A model generated the notes under the pieces. That model searched no databases and was not told the origin of the DNA. It saw nothing but the letters and a program-made list of their open reading frames with translations. A program made the translations under genes and the position numbers. A stretch of 16,205 nt of DNA from Limousia pullorum (lineage in GTDB: Bacteria > Bacillota > Clostridia > Oscillospirales > Acutalibacteraceae): the NCBI GenBank assembly GCA_018714545.1, contig DVNG01000079.1, positions 1 to 16,205 on the forward strand, read 5' to 3'. Shown here one piece after another: positions 6,342-13,620 of the stretch (the first letter of the stretch is position 1; every line of letters begins with the position of its first letter).

Positions 6342-7217
6342 ATGAGTAAGAAAGAAAAAATAAAGTTGATTTCCGTATTTGCCGCTTGTTTTATAGTGGT
6401 TTTGATAACTCTTATAGTTGTATTTTCTCCAAAATATGACGATGATTTCACAGCGGCGCCCACCGCTGACACAAGTGAAACCAAAGCTACAACCGAGGAG
6501 ATTACAACCGAAACATCCACAACCGAAGAGGAAACAACGGAGCCGGAAACAGAGGAGATATCTTCAGAGGAAACATCATCGGAAACAGCGGAAAGCACGG
6601 AAGTACAGCAGGTTTCTCAGCCTGAGGAGTTTATAAGACTTATGAGCAAGTGCGGAATTGATATCAACATGGTGGATTGCCGCCAGCTTGTAGTGGTGGA
6701 ATCCTCGGGAAACGAAGCGGTTGTGTCATTTTATGAAAAACAGGACAGCGGTCTGTGGCAGGACACAGGACTTACTGTTTCCGGATGGGTAGGTGTAAAC
6801 GGAGTTGACGAGAAATCCCAGGAGGGAGATGGAAAAACTCCTTATGGACTTTTTTCAGTTGGAGAGGCTTTTTATATAGGAGAAGAGCCTGAAACAGGAC
6901 TTGACAGCTTTCAGGTAACGGAAAACACCTACTGGGTTGATGACCCACAATCTGTGTACTACAATCAAAAGGTGGAGGGAACGGAAAATAAGGACTGGAA
7001 CAGTGCCGAACATATGATAAGCTATTCACAAAGCTATAAGTATGGATTTGTTGTAAACTTCAATATGGACCCTATTGTTCCGGGAAAAGGCTCTGCTATA
7101 TTTTTCCACTGCGGAACTGCGCCTACTGCCGGATGTGTTGCTGTGCCGGAAAGCAGTGTGCTGAGCTATCTTGAAAGACTGGATAAAAATAAAAATCCTT
7201 ATATATTGCTTATGTAA
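6342..7217 (+). CDS. Membrane-anchored L,D-transpeptidase (YkuD family)
   Basis: A 291-aa wall enzyme expected to form 3-3 peptidoglycan cross-links or attach molecules to stem peptides outside the membrane. Residues 9-28 are an uncleaved membrane anchor, followed by a Thr/Glu/Ser-rich spacer (~30-95) that may be glycosylated or span the wall. The catalytic domain (~110-291) ends with the conserved GSAIFFHCG...PTAGCV block: H256 and nucleophile C265 are both present, only 9 residues apart, a shorter gap than in many relatives. It aligns along its length with the domain of the upstream gene (shared PETGL, VDDP-S-YYN and final NP-I blocks). GAGGAG precedes its ATG and 15 bases separate it from that gene, so the two form one operon. 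No strong terminator follows it. Confidence 0.9.
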   Translation: MSKKEKIKLISVFAACFIVVLITLIVVFSPKYDDDFTAAPTADTSETKATTEEITTETSTTEEETTEPETEEISSEETSSETAESTEVQQVSQPEEFIRLMSKCGIDINMVDCRQLVVVESSGNEAVVSFYEKQDSGLWQDTGLTVSGWVGVNGVDEKSQEGDGKTPYGLFSVGEAFYIGEEPETGLDSFQVTENTYWVDDPQSVYYNQKVEGTENKDWNSAEHMISYSQSYKYGFVVNFNMDPIVPGKGSAIFFHCGTAPTAGCVAVPESSVLSYLERLDKNKNPYILLM

Positions 7218-7272
7218 AAGAGCTTATTTTATAAATAATTATTAAAAATTTCTTAATCTTTTGGCGGAACTC

Positions 7273-7302
7273 TTGACAGCTATTCCGGGAAATATTTATA
7301 AT
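7273..7302 (+). promoter_or_regulatory. Consensus promoter of the FBPase gene
   Basis: TTGACA (7273-7278), 18 bases, TATAAT (7297-7302): both hexamers are perfect. The predicted start near 7309 places the ribosome site almost at the RNA's 5' end, leaving no room for a leader regulator. The FBPase unit thus appears strongly and independently transcribed. Confidence 0.8.
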
Positions 7303-7324
7303 ACTTATAAGGAAGGTGATAAAT

Positions 7325-9220
7325 ATGGAAAAGGAATGGTCACCGGAAAAAAGATATTATTTAAATCTTTTGGCGGAGAAATACCCGTCCATGCAGAATG
7401 TGTGGACAGAAATAATAAATTTGCAGGCGATAATGAACCTGCCCAAAGGCACAGAGCATTTTATGAGCGACCTCCACGGCGAGTACGAAGCATTTACTCA
7501 GATACTCAACAACTGTTCAGGGGTTATCAGGGAAAAGGTAAATATGCTTTTTGAAAATACCCTGAGTTCCTTTGAGAGAAACGAGCTTTGCACACTTATC
7601 TACTATCCGGAACAGAAGCTTTCCCAGCTTCACGAAAGCGGAAAGATTTCCGACGGATGGTATCAGACAACTTTGCAGGAGCTTATAGATTTGGCAAAGC
7701 TGTTGTCTTCAAAGTACACACGTTCCAAGGTGAGAAAGGCGATGCCTCACTCCTACAGCTATATAATAGACGAGCTTTTGCATGCCCAGCCTGATGAGGA
7801 CAACAACCAGCTTTTGTATCATCAGAAGATAATAGACACACTTATCCGTGTGGGAAGTGGCGATTCATTTATATGCGCTTTGTCAGACCTTATAAAAAGG
7901 CTGGCTGTTGACCTTTTGCACATAGTAGGAGATGTTTTCGACAGAGGCCCAAGACCTGACAGTATTCTTGATATGCTTTTCAAGTACCACAATGTGGATA
8001 TAGAATGGGGAAACCATGACATACTGTGGATGGGAGCGGCGGCAGGAAACAAAGCTTGTATCGCCACTGTAGTGAGAAACAGTCTTTCCTATGGAAACAC
8101 CCAGGTGCTTGAAAGCGGCTACGGAATAAGTTTGCGACCCTTGTATCTCTTTGCTGAGCATACCTACCCGGGAGATGTAAACAGTGCCGCAAGAAAGGCG
8201 ATTTCCGTTATCCTCTTTAAGCTTGAGGGAAATATAATTATGAACCATCCGGAATACTGCATGGATGAACAGCTTTTGCTTCATAAGATGAACTTAAATT
8301 CCGGAACAATAGAGATTGACGGAAAAATTTACGAGCTTAACGACACATTTTTCCCAACTCTTGATTTTGAAAATCCTTACGAGCTTACAGAAGAGGAAAA
8401 GGAAATAATAGAGGATTTGAAGCAGTCATTTACCGAAAGCGAAAGACTGAACCGTCATATTGAATTTTTGTACAAAAAGGGAAGCATGTACCGCTGCTGT
8501 AACGGAAATCTTCTTTACCACGGCTGTATACCAATTGACAGCGACGGAAACTTTGACAGCATAGAGCTGGAAGGCGGAAGATACTGGGGAAAATCCTATA
8601 TGGATTACGCAGACAGAGCCGCAAGAAGAGCGTTTTTACAGAAAGATGATGAAAATGCAGTGGATTTCATGTGGTATCTGTGGTGCGGAGAGAAATCCCC
8701 CCTTTCGGGAAGAAGAATAAAAACTTTCCAGAGAATGTTTTTAAACGACAAAACAGCATGGGAAGAACCACGCAACCCTTATTACGAGTTTTATAAGGAA
8801 GAGGCGGTCTGCAAAATGATTTTGAGGGAGTTCGGACTTTTCGGAGAAAACTGCCACATAATCAACGGACATACGCCTATAAAGGTTTCAAAGGGCGAAA
8901 GCCCTATAAAAGCCAACGGCAGGCTTATTGTAATTGACGGAGGTTTCTGCAAGGCTTATCAGAAAACCACCGGCATTGCGGGATATACATTGATATTTAA
9001 TTCCCACGGTCTTAGACTCATGTCGCACCAGCCGTTCAGCAGTATAGAAAAGGTTTTAAACGACAACGAGGATATAGAATCCCAGTCTGAAATATTTGAA
9101 ACAGAGAAAAAGAGGGTAATGGTAGGCGACACCGACACGGGAGTTATAATAAAAGAAAAAATTGCCCAGCTTGAGCAGATTTTGGAGCTGTACAGGCAGG
9201 GAAAAAGGTTCCCTTTATAA
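7325..9220 (+). CDS. fbp: Fructose-1,6-bisphosphatase, class III
   Basis: Hydrolyses fructose-1,6-bisphosphate to fructose-6-phosphate, the gluconeogenic step, in the cytoplasm. At 631 aa it has the size of the large Firmicutes class III enzyme. Its metallophosphoesterase motifs are complete: SDLHGE (D49, H51), GDVFDRG (D203, D206), WGNHD (N230, H231) and a later NGHTP (H516). The ATG at 7325 is chosen because GGAAGG (7311-7316) stands 8 bases before it; a GTG at 7316 overlaps that site. The fructose PTS operon 2.7 kb downstream delivers this enzyme's substrate through FruK, so fructose carbon could be sent back to fructose-6-phosphate for wall sugars. The lipoprotein gene follows after 41 bases with no terminator and may be cotranscribed. 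Confidence 0.97.
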   Translation: MEKEWSPEKRYYLNLLAEKYPSMQNVWTEIINLQAIMNLPKGTEHFMSDLHGEYEAFTQILNNCSGVIREKVNMLFENTLSSFERNELCTLIYYPEQKLSQLHESGKISDGWYQTTLQELIDLAKLLSSKYTRSKVRKAMPHSYSYIIDELLHAQPDEDNNQLLYHQKIIDTLIRVGSGDSFICALSDLIKRLAVDLLHIVGDVFDRGPRPDSILDMLFKYHNVDIEWGNHDILWMGAAAGNKACIATVVRNSLSYGNTQVLESGYGISLRPLYLFAEHTYPGDVNSAARKAISVILFKLEGNIIMNHPEYCMDEQLLLHKMNLNSGTIEIDGKIYELNDTFFPTLDFENPYELTEEEKEIIEDLKQSFTESERLNRHIEFLYKKGSMYRCCNGNLLYHGCIPIDSDGNFDSIELEGGRYWGKSYMDYADRAARRAFLQKDDENAVDFMWYLWCGEKSPLSGRRIKTFQRMFLNDKTAWEEPRNPYYEFYKEEAVCKMILREFGLFGENCHIINGHTPIKVSKGESPIKANGRLIVIDGGFCKAYQKTTGIAGYTLIFNSHGLRLMSHQPFSSIEKVLNDNEDIESQSEIFETEKKRVMVGDTDTGVIIKEKIAQLEQILELYRQGKRFPL

Positions 9221-9261
9221 AATTTAGGGAAAGAAAAAGCTAAGTAAAGGAGGTATGGACA

Positions 9262-9879
9262 ATGAAAAAGATAATTGCGGTTATGCTCTGTGTTTGTGTG
9301 CTGGCTTTTGCCGGATGCTCAAATACGGAGAAAACAACGGACAATGACACAGCGGCTCAGGGTGCTAAATACCTTGAAAAAGAGGGCATTGCCCCATATG
9401 ACCTTTCCGATGGCGAGGAGTATATTCTAAATGTTATGAATATCAAAAAGGATGCATTGCTTGTTTCCTACAACGCCACAGAGAATTCAAAAATGCTCAT
9501 GGTAAGAGTATACAACCTCAATGACGGTCAATGGGACGAAACAGGAAATCTTGCTTTTGTGATTGCAGATGACAATAAGCAGGGAACAATTTCAATTATG
9601 GAAAAGGACAATTATGCTTTGGAGTTGTCCACAATTTCCGCATCTACAAAAAGTGAAAAGATTGATGACGAAAACGAGTATATTCGCAGTCAAAAAATTG
9701 TTATCAATGATTTTCAGAATATAGAACTAAACAAGGAAATACCGGTTGCCATATATATAAACGACAGCGATACAGCCGGTGTACCCATTGAACTCAGCGA
9801 ATTTTCCGATCCAGCAAACTTTGAGGGAATAGACATGGTTCGAGCTGTGACCTTTGAGTTTATGGACGAAACGCTCTGA
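9262..9879 (+). CDS. Predicted lipoprotein 1 of a tandem paralogue family
   Basis: A 205-aa protein with a lipoprotein signal: charged start, hydrophobic core and an F-A-G-C lipobox, C19 becoming the lipid-bearing residue. It is therefore expected on the outer face of the membrane. The mature part is acidic. It shares blocks with the two following genes: a SYNA/YNVP-type segment, a V-Y-N/S-x-(D/N)-G-x-x-W strand, and a C-terminal F-x-G/N-hydrophobic...T-(F/I)-E-F end, suggesting a beta-rich fold. It is the most divergent of the three. I do not recognise the domain and assign no function. AAAGGAGGT lies 7 bases before the ATG. No terminator separates it from fbp, and 24 bases separate its stop from the next start. 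Confidence 0.85.
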   Translation: MKKIIAVMLCVCVLAFAGCSNTEKTTDNDTAAQGAKYLEKEGIAPYDLSDGEEYILNVMNIKKDALLVSYNATENSKMLMVRVYNLNDGQWDETGNLAFVIADDNKQGTISIMEKDNYALELSTISASTKSEKIDDENEYIRSQKIVINDFQNIELNKEIPVAIYINDSDTAGVPIELSEFSDPANFEGIDMVRAVTFEFMDETL

Positions 9880-9903
9880 TATCAGAGAAAAGAGGTGTCA
9901 GCT

Positions 9904-10569
9904 ATGAATAAAAAGATACTTTCATTAGTGTTTTGCATATGCTTGTTTATGTTTGTTTTTGCAGGCTGTACCAATGAGAATAGGGATAATGAAACCGATG
10001 AACCTGAAACAAAAACAACTTCTGACGTGACAGAACCCGTTGAAAATGAAAATAACCAGCTTCAGTCCTACGGTTTGACTCCTTATGAACCTACACAGGA
10101 AGAAAGCGAACTTATGAGGGTTTTGCATCGTGGAGCAATATTATTTTCCTATAATGTTCCCGATGAAGCAAAGGCCATCAATATAAAGGTTTATTCCTAT
10201 AACGGAAGCGAATGGGAAAAAACACACGATTCAGGTTTCGGGCTGACAGATGAGGAGGATAAAAGCGGAAGAATAGCGGTTTCCGTCAATGATGACTATA
10301 CCATAAGAGTTACAGGTAACCGTTTTCTGTCAACCTCAGACCCGCCTTTCATGTTAAAGGATAAAATAAATTCCGGAAGCCGCCAGTCACTTCAGGAAAC
10401 CTGGGAATATGAACCAAATAAGGAGATACCGCTGTATATGGCCATGGGAAAAGAAGACGGTGTGCTGATTGACTATAATATGTCTGATTTCCCAAGCACT
10501 GAAAAACTTGAAAATGTCGGCTATATAGAAATTATGACCATAGAATTTCCCGGAGAAATCGTATTGTAA
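9904..10569 (+). CDS. Predicted lipoprotein 2 of a tandem paralogue family
   Basis: A 221-aa predicted lipoprotein with lipobox F-A-G-C (C22), followed by an acidic Thr/Glu-rich spacer and then the shared ~150-residue domain. Its signal peptide is nearly identical to that of the third gene, and the SYNVPDEAK / YSYNGSEW / SGRIAVSV / DFPSTEKL blocks match the third gene more closely than the first. The start is ATG 9904 with GAGGTG 6 bases upstream; a GTG at 9895 overlaps that ribosome site. It is followed at once by a hairpin with a T-run. Function unknown; extracytoplasmic anchoring is the only firm prediction. Confidence 0.87.
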   Translation: MNKKILSLVFCICLFMFVFAGCTNENRDNETDEPETKTTSDVTEPVENENNQLQSYGLTPYEPTQEESELMRVLHRGAILFSYNVPDEAKAINIKVYSYNGSEWEKTHDSGFGLTDEEDKSGRIAVSVNDDYTIRVTGNRFLSTSDPPFMLKDKINSGSRQSLQETWEYEPNKEIPLYMAMGKEDGVLIDYNMSDFPSTEKLENVGYIEIMTIEFPGEIVL

Positions 10570-10607
10570 AATCAGTGAAAAACTATAAGGTTTTAGTCTG
10601 ATTTTTT
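10570..10607 (+). terminator. Hairpin terminator between lipoproteins 2 and 3
   Basis: AATCAG (10570-10575) pairs with CTGATT (10598-10603), and AAAAC (10579-10583) with GTTTT (10590-10594), separated by a 3x3 internal loop; T-run 10602-10607. The stem is AT-rich, so readthrough is likely. No promoter is visible between it and the third lipoprotein, which therefore may depend on that readthrough. Confidence 0.6.
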
Positions 10608-10632
10608 GAACGGAAAAAGGAGGAAATAAGCT

Positions 10633-11304
10633 ATGAATAAAAGATTATTATCATTATTGATTTGTTTGTGCTTGTTTATATCTGTTTTTGCAGGCTGTTC
10701 AGATGAAGATACGAAAAAGGAAACTGAAGAAACTACAAATGAAATTACCTCTGAAACAAGCGGAAAAACAGAACCGGTGGTAGAGAGAGGAACCTTAAAA
10801 TCCTTTGGAATAGTTCCCGATGATTATGTGTCATTTAGCGCAAAGATGTTTGATATTTTGGGACTTGATACAAAAGAGGATATTTATGTATACAATGTAC
10901 CTCAGGAAGCGAAAGTTATATATATAGAAGCCTATTCCTTTGACGGAAGCGGATGGAAAAATGTTTGGGATTCCGGAGCAGGCATAACAGCCCCTTCACA
11001 TATGAGCGGAGAAATCGCCATTGAAATAAAAAAGGACTATTCTCTGAAAATATCAGGTGATTACTTTAGTTCAACAACAAAACCCTTAACATTATCTGAA
11101 AATATTGAGAACGTCACAGTTTTAAAGCTTGATGATTTTTGGGAGTTTGAGCTGGACAAGGAAGTACCAGTATATATGATTTTAGCGGACGAAGAGAAAA
11201 ATGAGTTTTCATATAATCTGGAGGATTATCCAAGCACGGAAAATCTTGACGGAGTAGATATTGCCCAGGTTTTAACCATTGAGTTTTCAAGCGAACCACT
11301 CTAA
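10633..11304 (+). CDS. Predicted lipoprotein 3 of a tandem paralogue family
   Basis: A 223-aa predicted lipoprotein: signal peptide with F-A-G-C lipobox (C22), a Thr/Glu-rich spacer of about 30 residues, then the same unknown domain as the two upstream genes (YNVPQEAK, YSFDGSGW, SGEIAIEI, DYPSTENL and a closing TIEF). The near-identity of its signal-peptide DNA to that of gene 2 points to a fairly recent duplication, while the mature parts have diverged clearly. AGGAGG lies 9 bases before the ATG. A strong terminator closes the unit at 11327. No enzyme motif is seen; a ligand-binding or adhesive surface role is possible but unsupported. Confidence 0.87.
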   Translation: MNKRLLSLLICLCLFISVFAGCSDEDTKKETEETTNEITSETSGKTEPVVERGTLKSFGIVPDDYVSFSAKMFDILGLDTKEDIYVYNVPQEAKVIYIEAYSFDGSGWKNVWDSGAGITAPSHMSGEIAIEIKKDYSLKISGDYFSSTTKPLTLSENIENVTVLKLDDFWEFELDKEVPVYMILADEEKNEFSYNLEDYPSTENLDGVDIAQVLTIEFSSEPL

Positions 11305-11326
11305 AATTTAATAAGTTTTTTACGGA

Positions 11327-11354
11327 GCAGGCGGAGAAATCCGCTTGCTTTTTT
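11327..11354 (+). terminator. Terminator of the fbp-lipoprotein unit
   Basis: GCAGGCGGA (11327-11335) pairs with TCCGCTTGC (11340-11348) through one G-U pair, closed by a GAAA tetraloop and followed by T6 (11349-11354). A textbook intrinsic terminator. Confidence 0.92.
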
Positions 11355-11809
11355 GTTTGTAACGGTGATGTGACTGAAAATGAAAGATAAATTAAATTTT
11401 TGACCGTTTTCAAGTGAGAAGATTAAAAGTGTTTAATTATTAGTTGAATTTTTAGAAAATGAAATTATTTATATTTAAAGTGGCGAATATTATATTTTAT
11501 ACAGAAAAAAGTTATTAGTTTGACACGCAATAGTTATCTGGAATAAAAGTATATGATATTGCAGAAGTAAAAAGGCAAATTTGCGTCGGTTATGATTGGC
11601 GGAAACATTGAAAACGGTCATGAAAATCAAAAACAATCATTATTTTATGCGAAAAAATGACATATACGCTCGAAATAAAGGGGTACAGGTCGTATTTATT
11701 AAAAATAAATATGGATAAATAGCTATTTTATTTGATAATGATACATATTTTTATTAAATATGCACAAAAAATCGGGTGAAAGATTGTAACTGATTTTGAA
11801 CGAACTTGC
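11355..11809. other. Gene-free AT-rich intergenic stretch
   Basis: About 450 bases with no convincing coding region on either strand and no tRNA-like fold. It holds a spaced 13-bp inverted repeat (11401-11413 and 11608-11620), a weak promoter-like TTGACA at 11520 with a poor -10, and an all-AT hairpin at 11693-11711. It separates the lipoprotein terminator from the fructose operon promoter and is long for this compact region. Confidence 0.6.
11401..11620. repeat. Spaced 13-bp inverted repeat
   Basis: TGACCGTTTTCAA (11401-11413) and its exact reverse complement TTGAAAACGGTCA (11608-11620) bound a 220-bp, non-coding segment. The match stops abruptly on both sides and no flanking target duplication is visible. 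It could be a pair of regulator sites, the ends of a small non-autonomous element, or the base of a long RNA hairpin. Confidence 0.45.
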
Positions 11810-11838
11810 TTGACTTGAAGATTTTACCGTGCTAAAAT
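11810..11838 (+). promoter_or_regulatory. Promoter of the fructose operon
   Basis: TTGACT (11810-11815), a 17-bp spacer and TAAAAT (11833-11838) make a strong vegetative promoter. The start would be near 11845, giving a 40-base leader with GGAGG at 11871-11875, 9 bases before the fruR ATG. FruR probably controls this promoter, but no clear inverted-repeat operator was identified at it. Confidence 0.75.
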
Positions 11839-11884
11839 ATATACAACAACAAGGGAGAACAAAGTACAAAGGAGGCGAGATTTT

Positions 11885-12655
11885 ATGCTGACACAGGAAC
11901 GGCACGAAGAAATATGCAGAATAGTTAATGATAAAAAGGCAGTAACTGTTACAGAATTGGTGAAATTGCTGGGAAGCAGTGAGTCAACCATAAGACGTGA
12001 TTTGAATTATCTTCACGATAAGGGAAAAATTAAAAAGGTTCACGGCGGAGCTACAAGCCTTATCAACAATTACACAACCAGAGAAGATACGGTTGATGAA
12101 AAAGCTCTTCTTCATATGGAAGAAAAAGAAAAAATCGGACGATATGCGGCAAGTTTGATTGAACCGGGAGAGCTTATTTATATAGATGCAGGAACAACCA
12201 CAGGATGTTTGGTTTCAAATATTAAAGATAAAGATTGTATTTATGTTACAAACGGCATAAGCCATGCAAAGCTTTTGGGACAGATGGGATGCAGGGTTTT
12301 TGTAATTCCGGGAACAATAAGAGGATGCACGGAAGCCATTATCGGAGGAGAAGCCAACGATTATTTGATGCGTTACAATTTTACAAAAGGCTTTTTCGGA
12401 GTGAACGGCATAAGTCTTGAAAACGGACTTACAACTCCTGACCCGGATGAAGCCCGTACAAAAACGGCGGCAATGTCAAGATGCAAACAGTGTTACGTCT
12501 TGGCTGACTCTTCAAAATTCAGAATTGTTACAGCCGTAACATTTGGCCAGCCGGAGGACGCAAGAATTATTACAACTACACTGGAAGAAAAACAATTCAA
12601 ACTAAAAACTGAAATTGTGGAGGTTGATCAGTATGATTTATACAGTCACATTTAA
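11885..12655 (+). CDS. fruR: DeoR-family regulator of the fructose operon
   Basis: A 256-aa DeoR/GlpR-type repressor. Residues 1-57 form the winged helix-turn-helix typical of the family (TVTELVKLLGSSESTIRRDL, then the H-G-G-A wing). Residues ~75-235 form the sugar-phosphate-sensing domain with DAGTT, VTNG, GGEA, GVNGIS and LADSSKF blocks. It is the first gene of the operon and its end overlaps fruK by 23 bases, so the pair is translationally coupled. By analogy with other FruR proteins of this type it probably represses its own operon until fructose-1-phosphate (or fructose-1,6-bisphosphate) binds. The gene symbol rests on the operon context; the family call is firm. Confidence 0.93.
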   Translation: MLTQERHEEICRIVNDKKAVTVTELVKLLGSSESTIRRDLNYLHDKGKIKKVHGGATSLINNYTTREDTVDEKALLHMEEKEKIGRYAASLIEPGELIYIDAGTTTGCLVSNIKDKDCIYVTNGISHAKLLGQMGCRVFVIPGTIRGCTEAIIGGEANDYLMRYNFTKGFFGVNGISLENGLTTPDPDEARTKTAAMSRCKQCYVLADSSKFRIVTAVTFGQPEDARIITTTLEEKQFKLKTEIVEVDQYDLYSHI

Positions 12656-13559
12656 TCCGTCACTGGACTACATAGTAAGAGTTGACGACTGGAATCAAGG
12701 AGAGGTTGTAAGAACCGCAGGAGAGCAGATTTTCCCGGGCGGCAAAGGCGTAAATGTTTCCATAGTTATGCAGAACTTAGGTTTTTCCACAAAGGCTTTG
12801 GGATTTAAAGCAGGATTTACCGGTGAAGCTTTGGAGCAGATGCTCAGACAGTATGGCTGCGAAACAATGCTTATACCTATTGACAATGGTTTTACAAGAA
12901 TCAATGTAAAGCTTAAATGCCCAAACGAGGAGAAAGAAAAGAGAGAAACAGATATAAACGGACAGGGTCCGAATATCTCAAAGGAACATATAGATAAGCT
13001 TTTCTCCGAGCTTGACAAAATAGAAGAGGGCGACGTGCTTGTGCTTGCAGGAAGTATTCCAAACACATTGCCTGAGGATATTTATCAGCAGATAATGGCA
13101 AGAATGGTCGGTAAAAATATTAAGATTGCCGTAGACGCTACAAAGGATTTGCTTTTGAATGTTTTACAGTACAATCCTTTCCTTATAAAGCCCAACAACC
13201 ACGAGCTGGGAGAAATGTTTGGCGTAAAGATTACAAATACAGGGGACATAGTTACCTATGCCAAGAAGCTTCAGGAAATGGGAGCGAGAAACGTACTTGT
13301 TTCAATGGCAGGAGACGGCGCACTGCTTTTAACAGAAGACGGAGATATATATCAGAGCTTGCCGCCTAAGGGCAAGGTTGTAAATTCCGTTGGCGCAGGC
13401 GACTCAATGGTAAGCGGATTTATGGCAGGATACCTCAACACAGGGGATTATATGGAGGCTTTGAAAATGGGTCTTTGCACAGGTTCTGCCACAGCTTTCA
13501 AGGATTGGCTTGCAACCAAAGAGGATGTAATGAAGATTTACAATGAATTTAATCTTTGA
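12633..13559 (+). CDS. fruK: 1-phosphofructokinase
   Basis: Phosphorylates fructose-1-phosphate with ATP to fructose-1,6-bisphosphate in the cytoplasm. This is a PfkB/ribokinase-family enzyme of 308 aa, the standard length. The N-terminal NPSLDYIVRV, substrate motif GGKGVNV (36-42) and C-terminal GAGDS (254-258, with catalytic base D257) are all present. The start is ATG 12633, with GGAGG 9 bases upstream; it overlaps the end of fruR by 23 bases. The partners on both sides, FruR and a fructose-specific PTS transporter, separate it from tagatose-6-phosphate kinases of the same family. Its product is the substrate of the FBPase upstream in this window. Confidence 0.95.
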   Translation: MIYTVTFNPSLDYIVRVDDWNQGEVVRTAGEQIFPGGKGVNVSIVMQNLGFSTKALGFKAGFTGEALEQMLRQYGCETMLIPIDNGFTRINVKLKCPNEEKEKRETDINGQGPNISKEHIDKLFSELDKIEEGDVLVLAGSIPNTLPEDIYQQIMARMVGKNIKIAVDATKDLLLNVLQYNPFLIKPNNHELGEMFGVKITNTGDIVTYAKKLQEMGARNVLVSMAGDGALLLTEDGDIYQSLPPKGKVVNSVGAGDSMVSGFMAGYLNTGDYMEALKMGLCTGSATAFKDWLATKEDVMKIYNEFNL

Positions 13560-13570
13560 TTTTGTATCTT

Positions 13571-13587
13571 AACAGCGTGACGCTGTT
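13571..13587 (+). other. Intercistronic palindrome/hairpin between fruK and fruA
   Basis: AACAGCG (13571-13577) pairs perfectly with CGCTGTT (13581-13587) around a TGA loop. No T-run follows, so it is not a terminator. It may protect or punctuate the operon mRNA, or be a 17-bp DNA operator; the sequence alone cannot decide. Confidence 0.55.
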
Positions 13588-13620
13588 GCAATATATAGAA
13601 AAATGAAAAGGAGAATGGTT

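Noticed and set aside
7218..7260. Terminator after the intact L,D-transpeptidase
   Set aside because: The stretch is AT-rich and has short self-complementary pieces (AATAATTATT), but no stable stem followed by a T-run.
7261..7554. Coding region of about 97 codons overlapping the FBPase start
   Set aside because: It runs in another frame through the FBPase promoter and gene, has no family resemblance and is a shadow.
11520..11549. Promoter in the long gap (TTGACA at 11520-11525)
   Set aside because: The best -10 at 18 bp is TAAAAG and nothing readable lies downstream before the fructose promoter.
11693..11711. TATTTATT/AATAAATA hairpin
   Set aside because: All A-T with a 3-base loop in a very AT-rich region; expected by chance and thermally weak.
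12615..12632. Upstream TTG start for fruK
   Set aside because: It would overlap the GGAGG itself; ATG 12633 begins the conserved family N-terminus.
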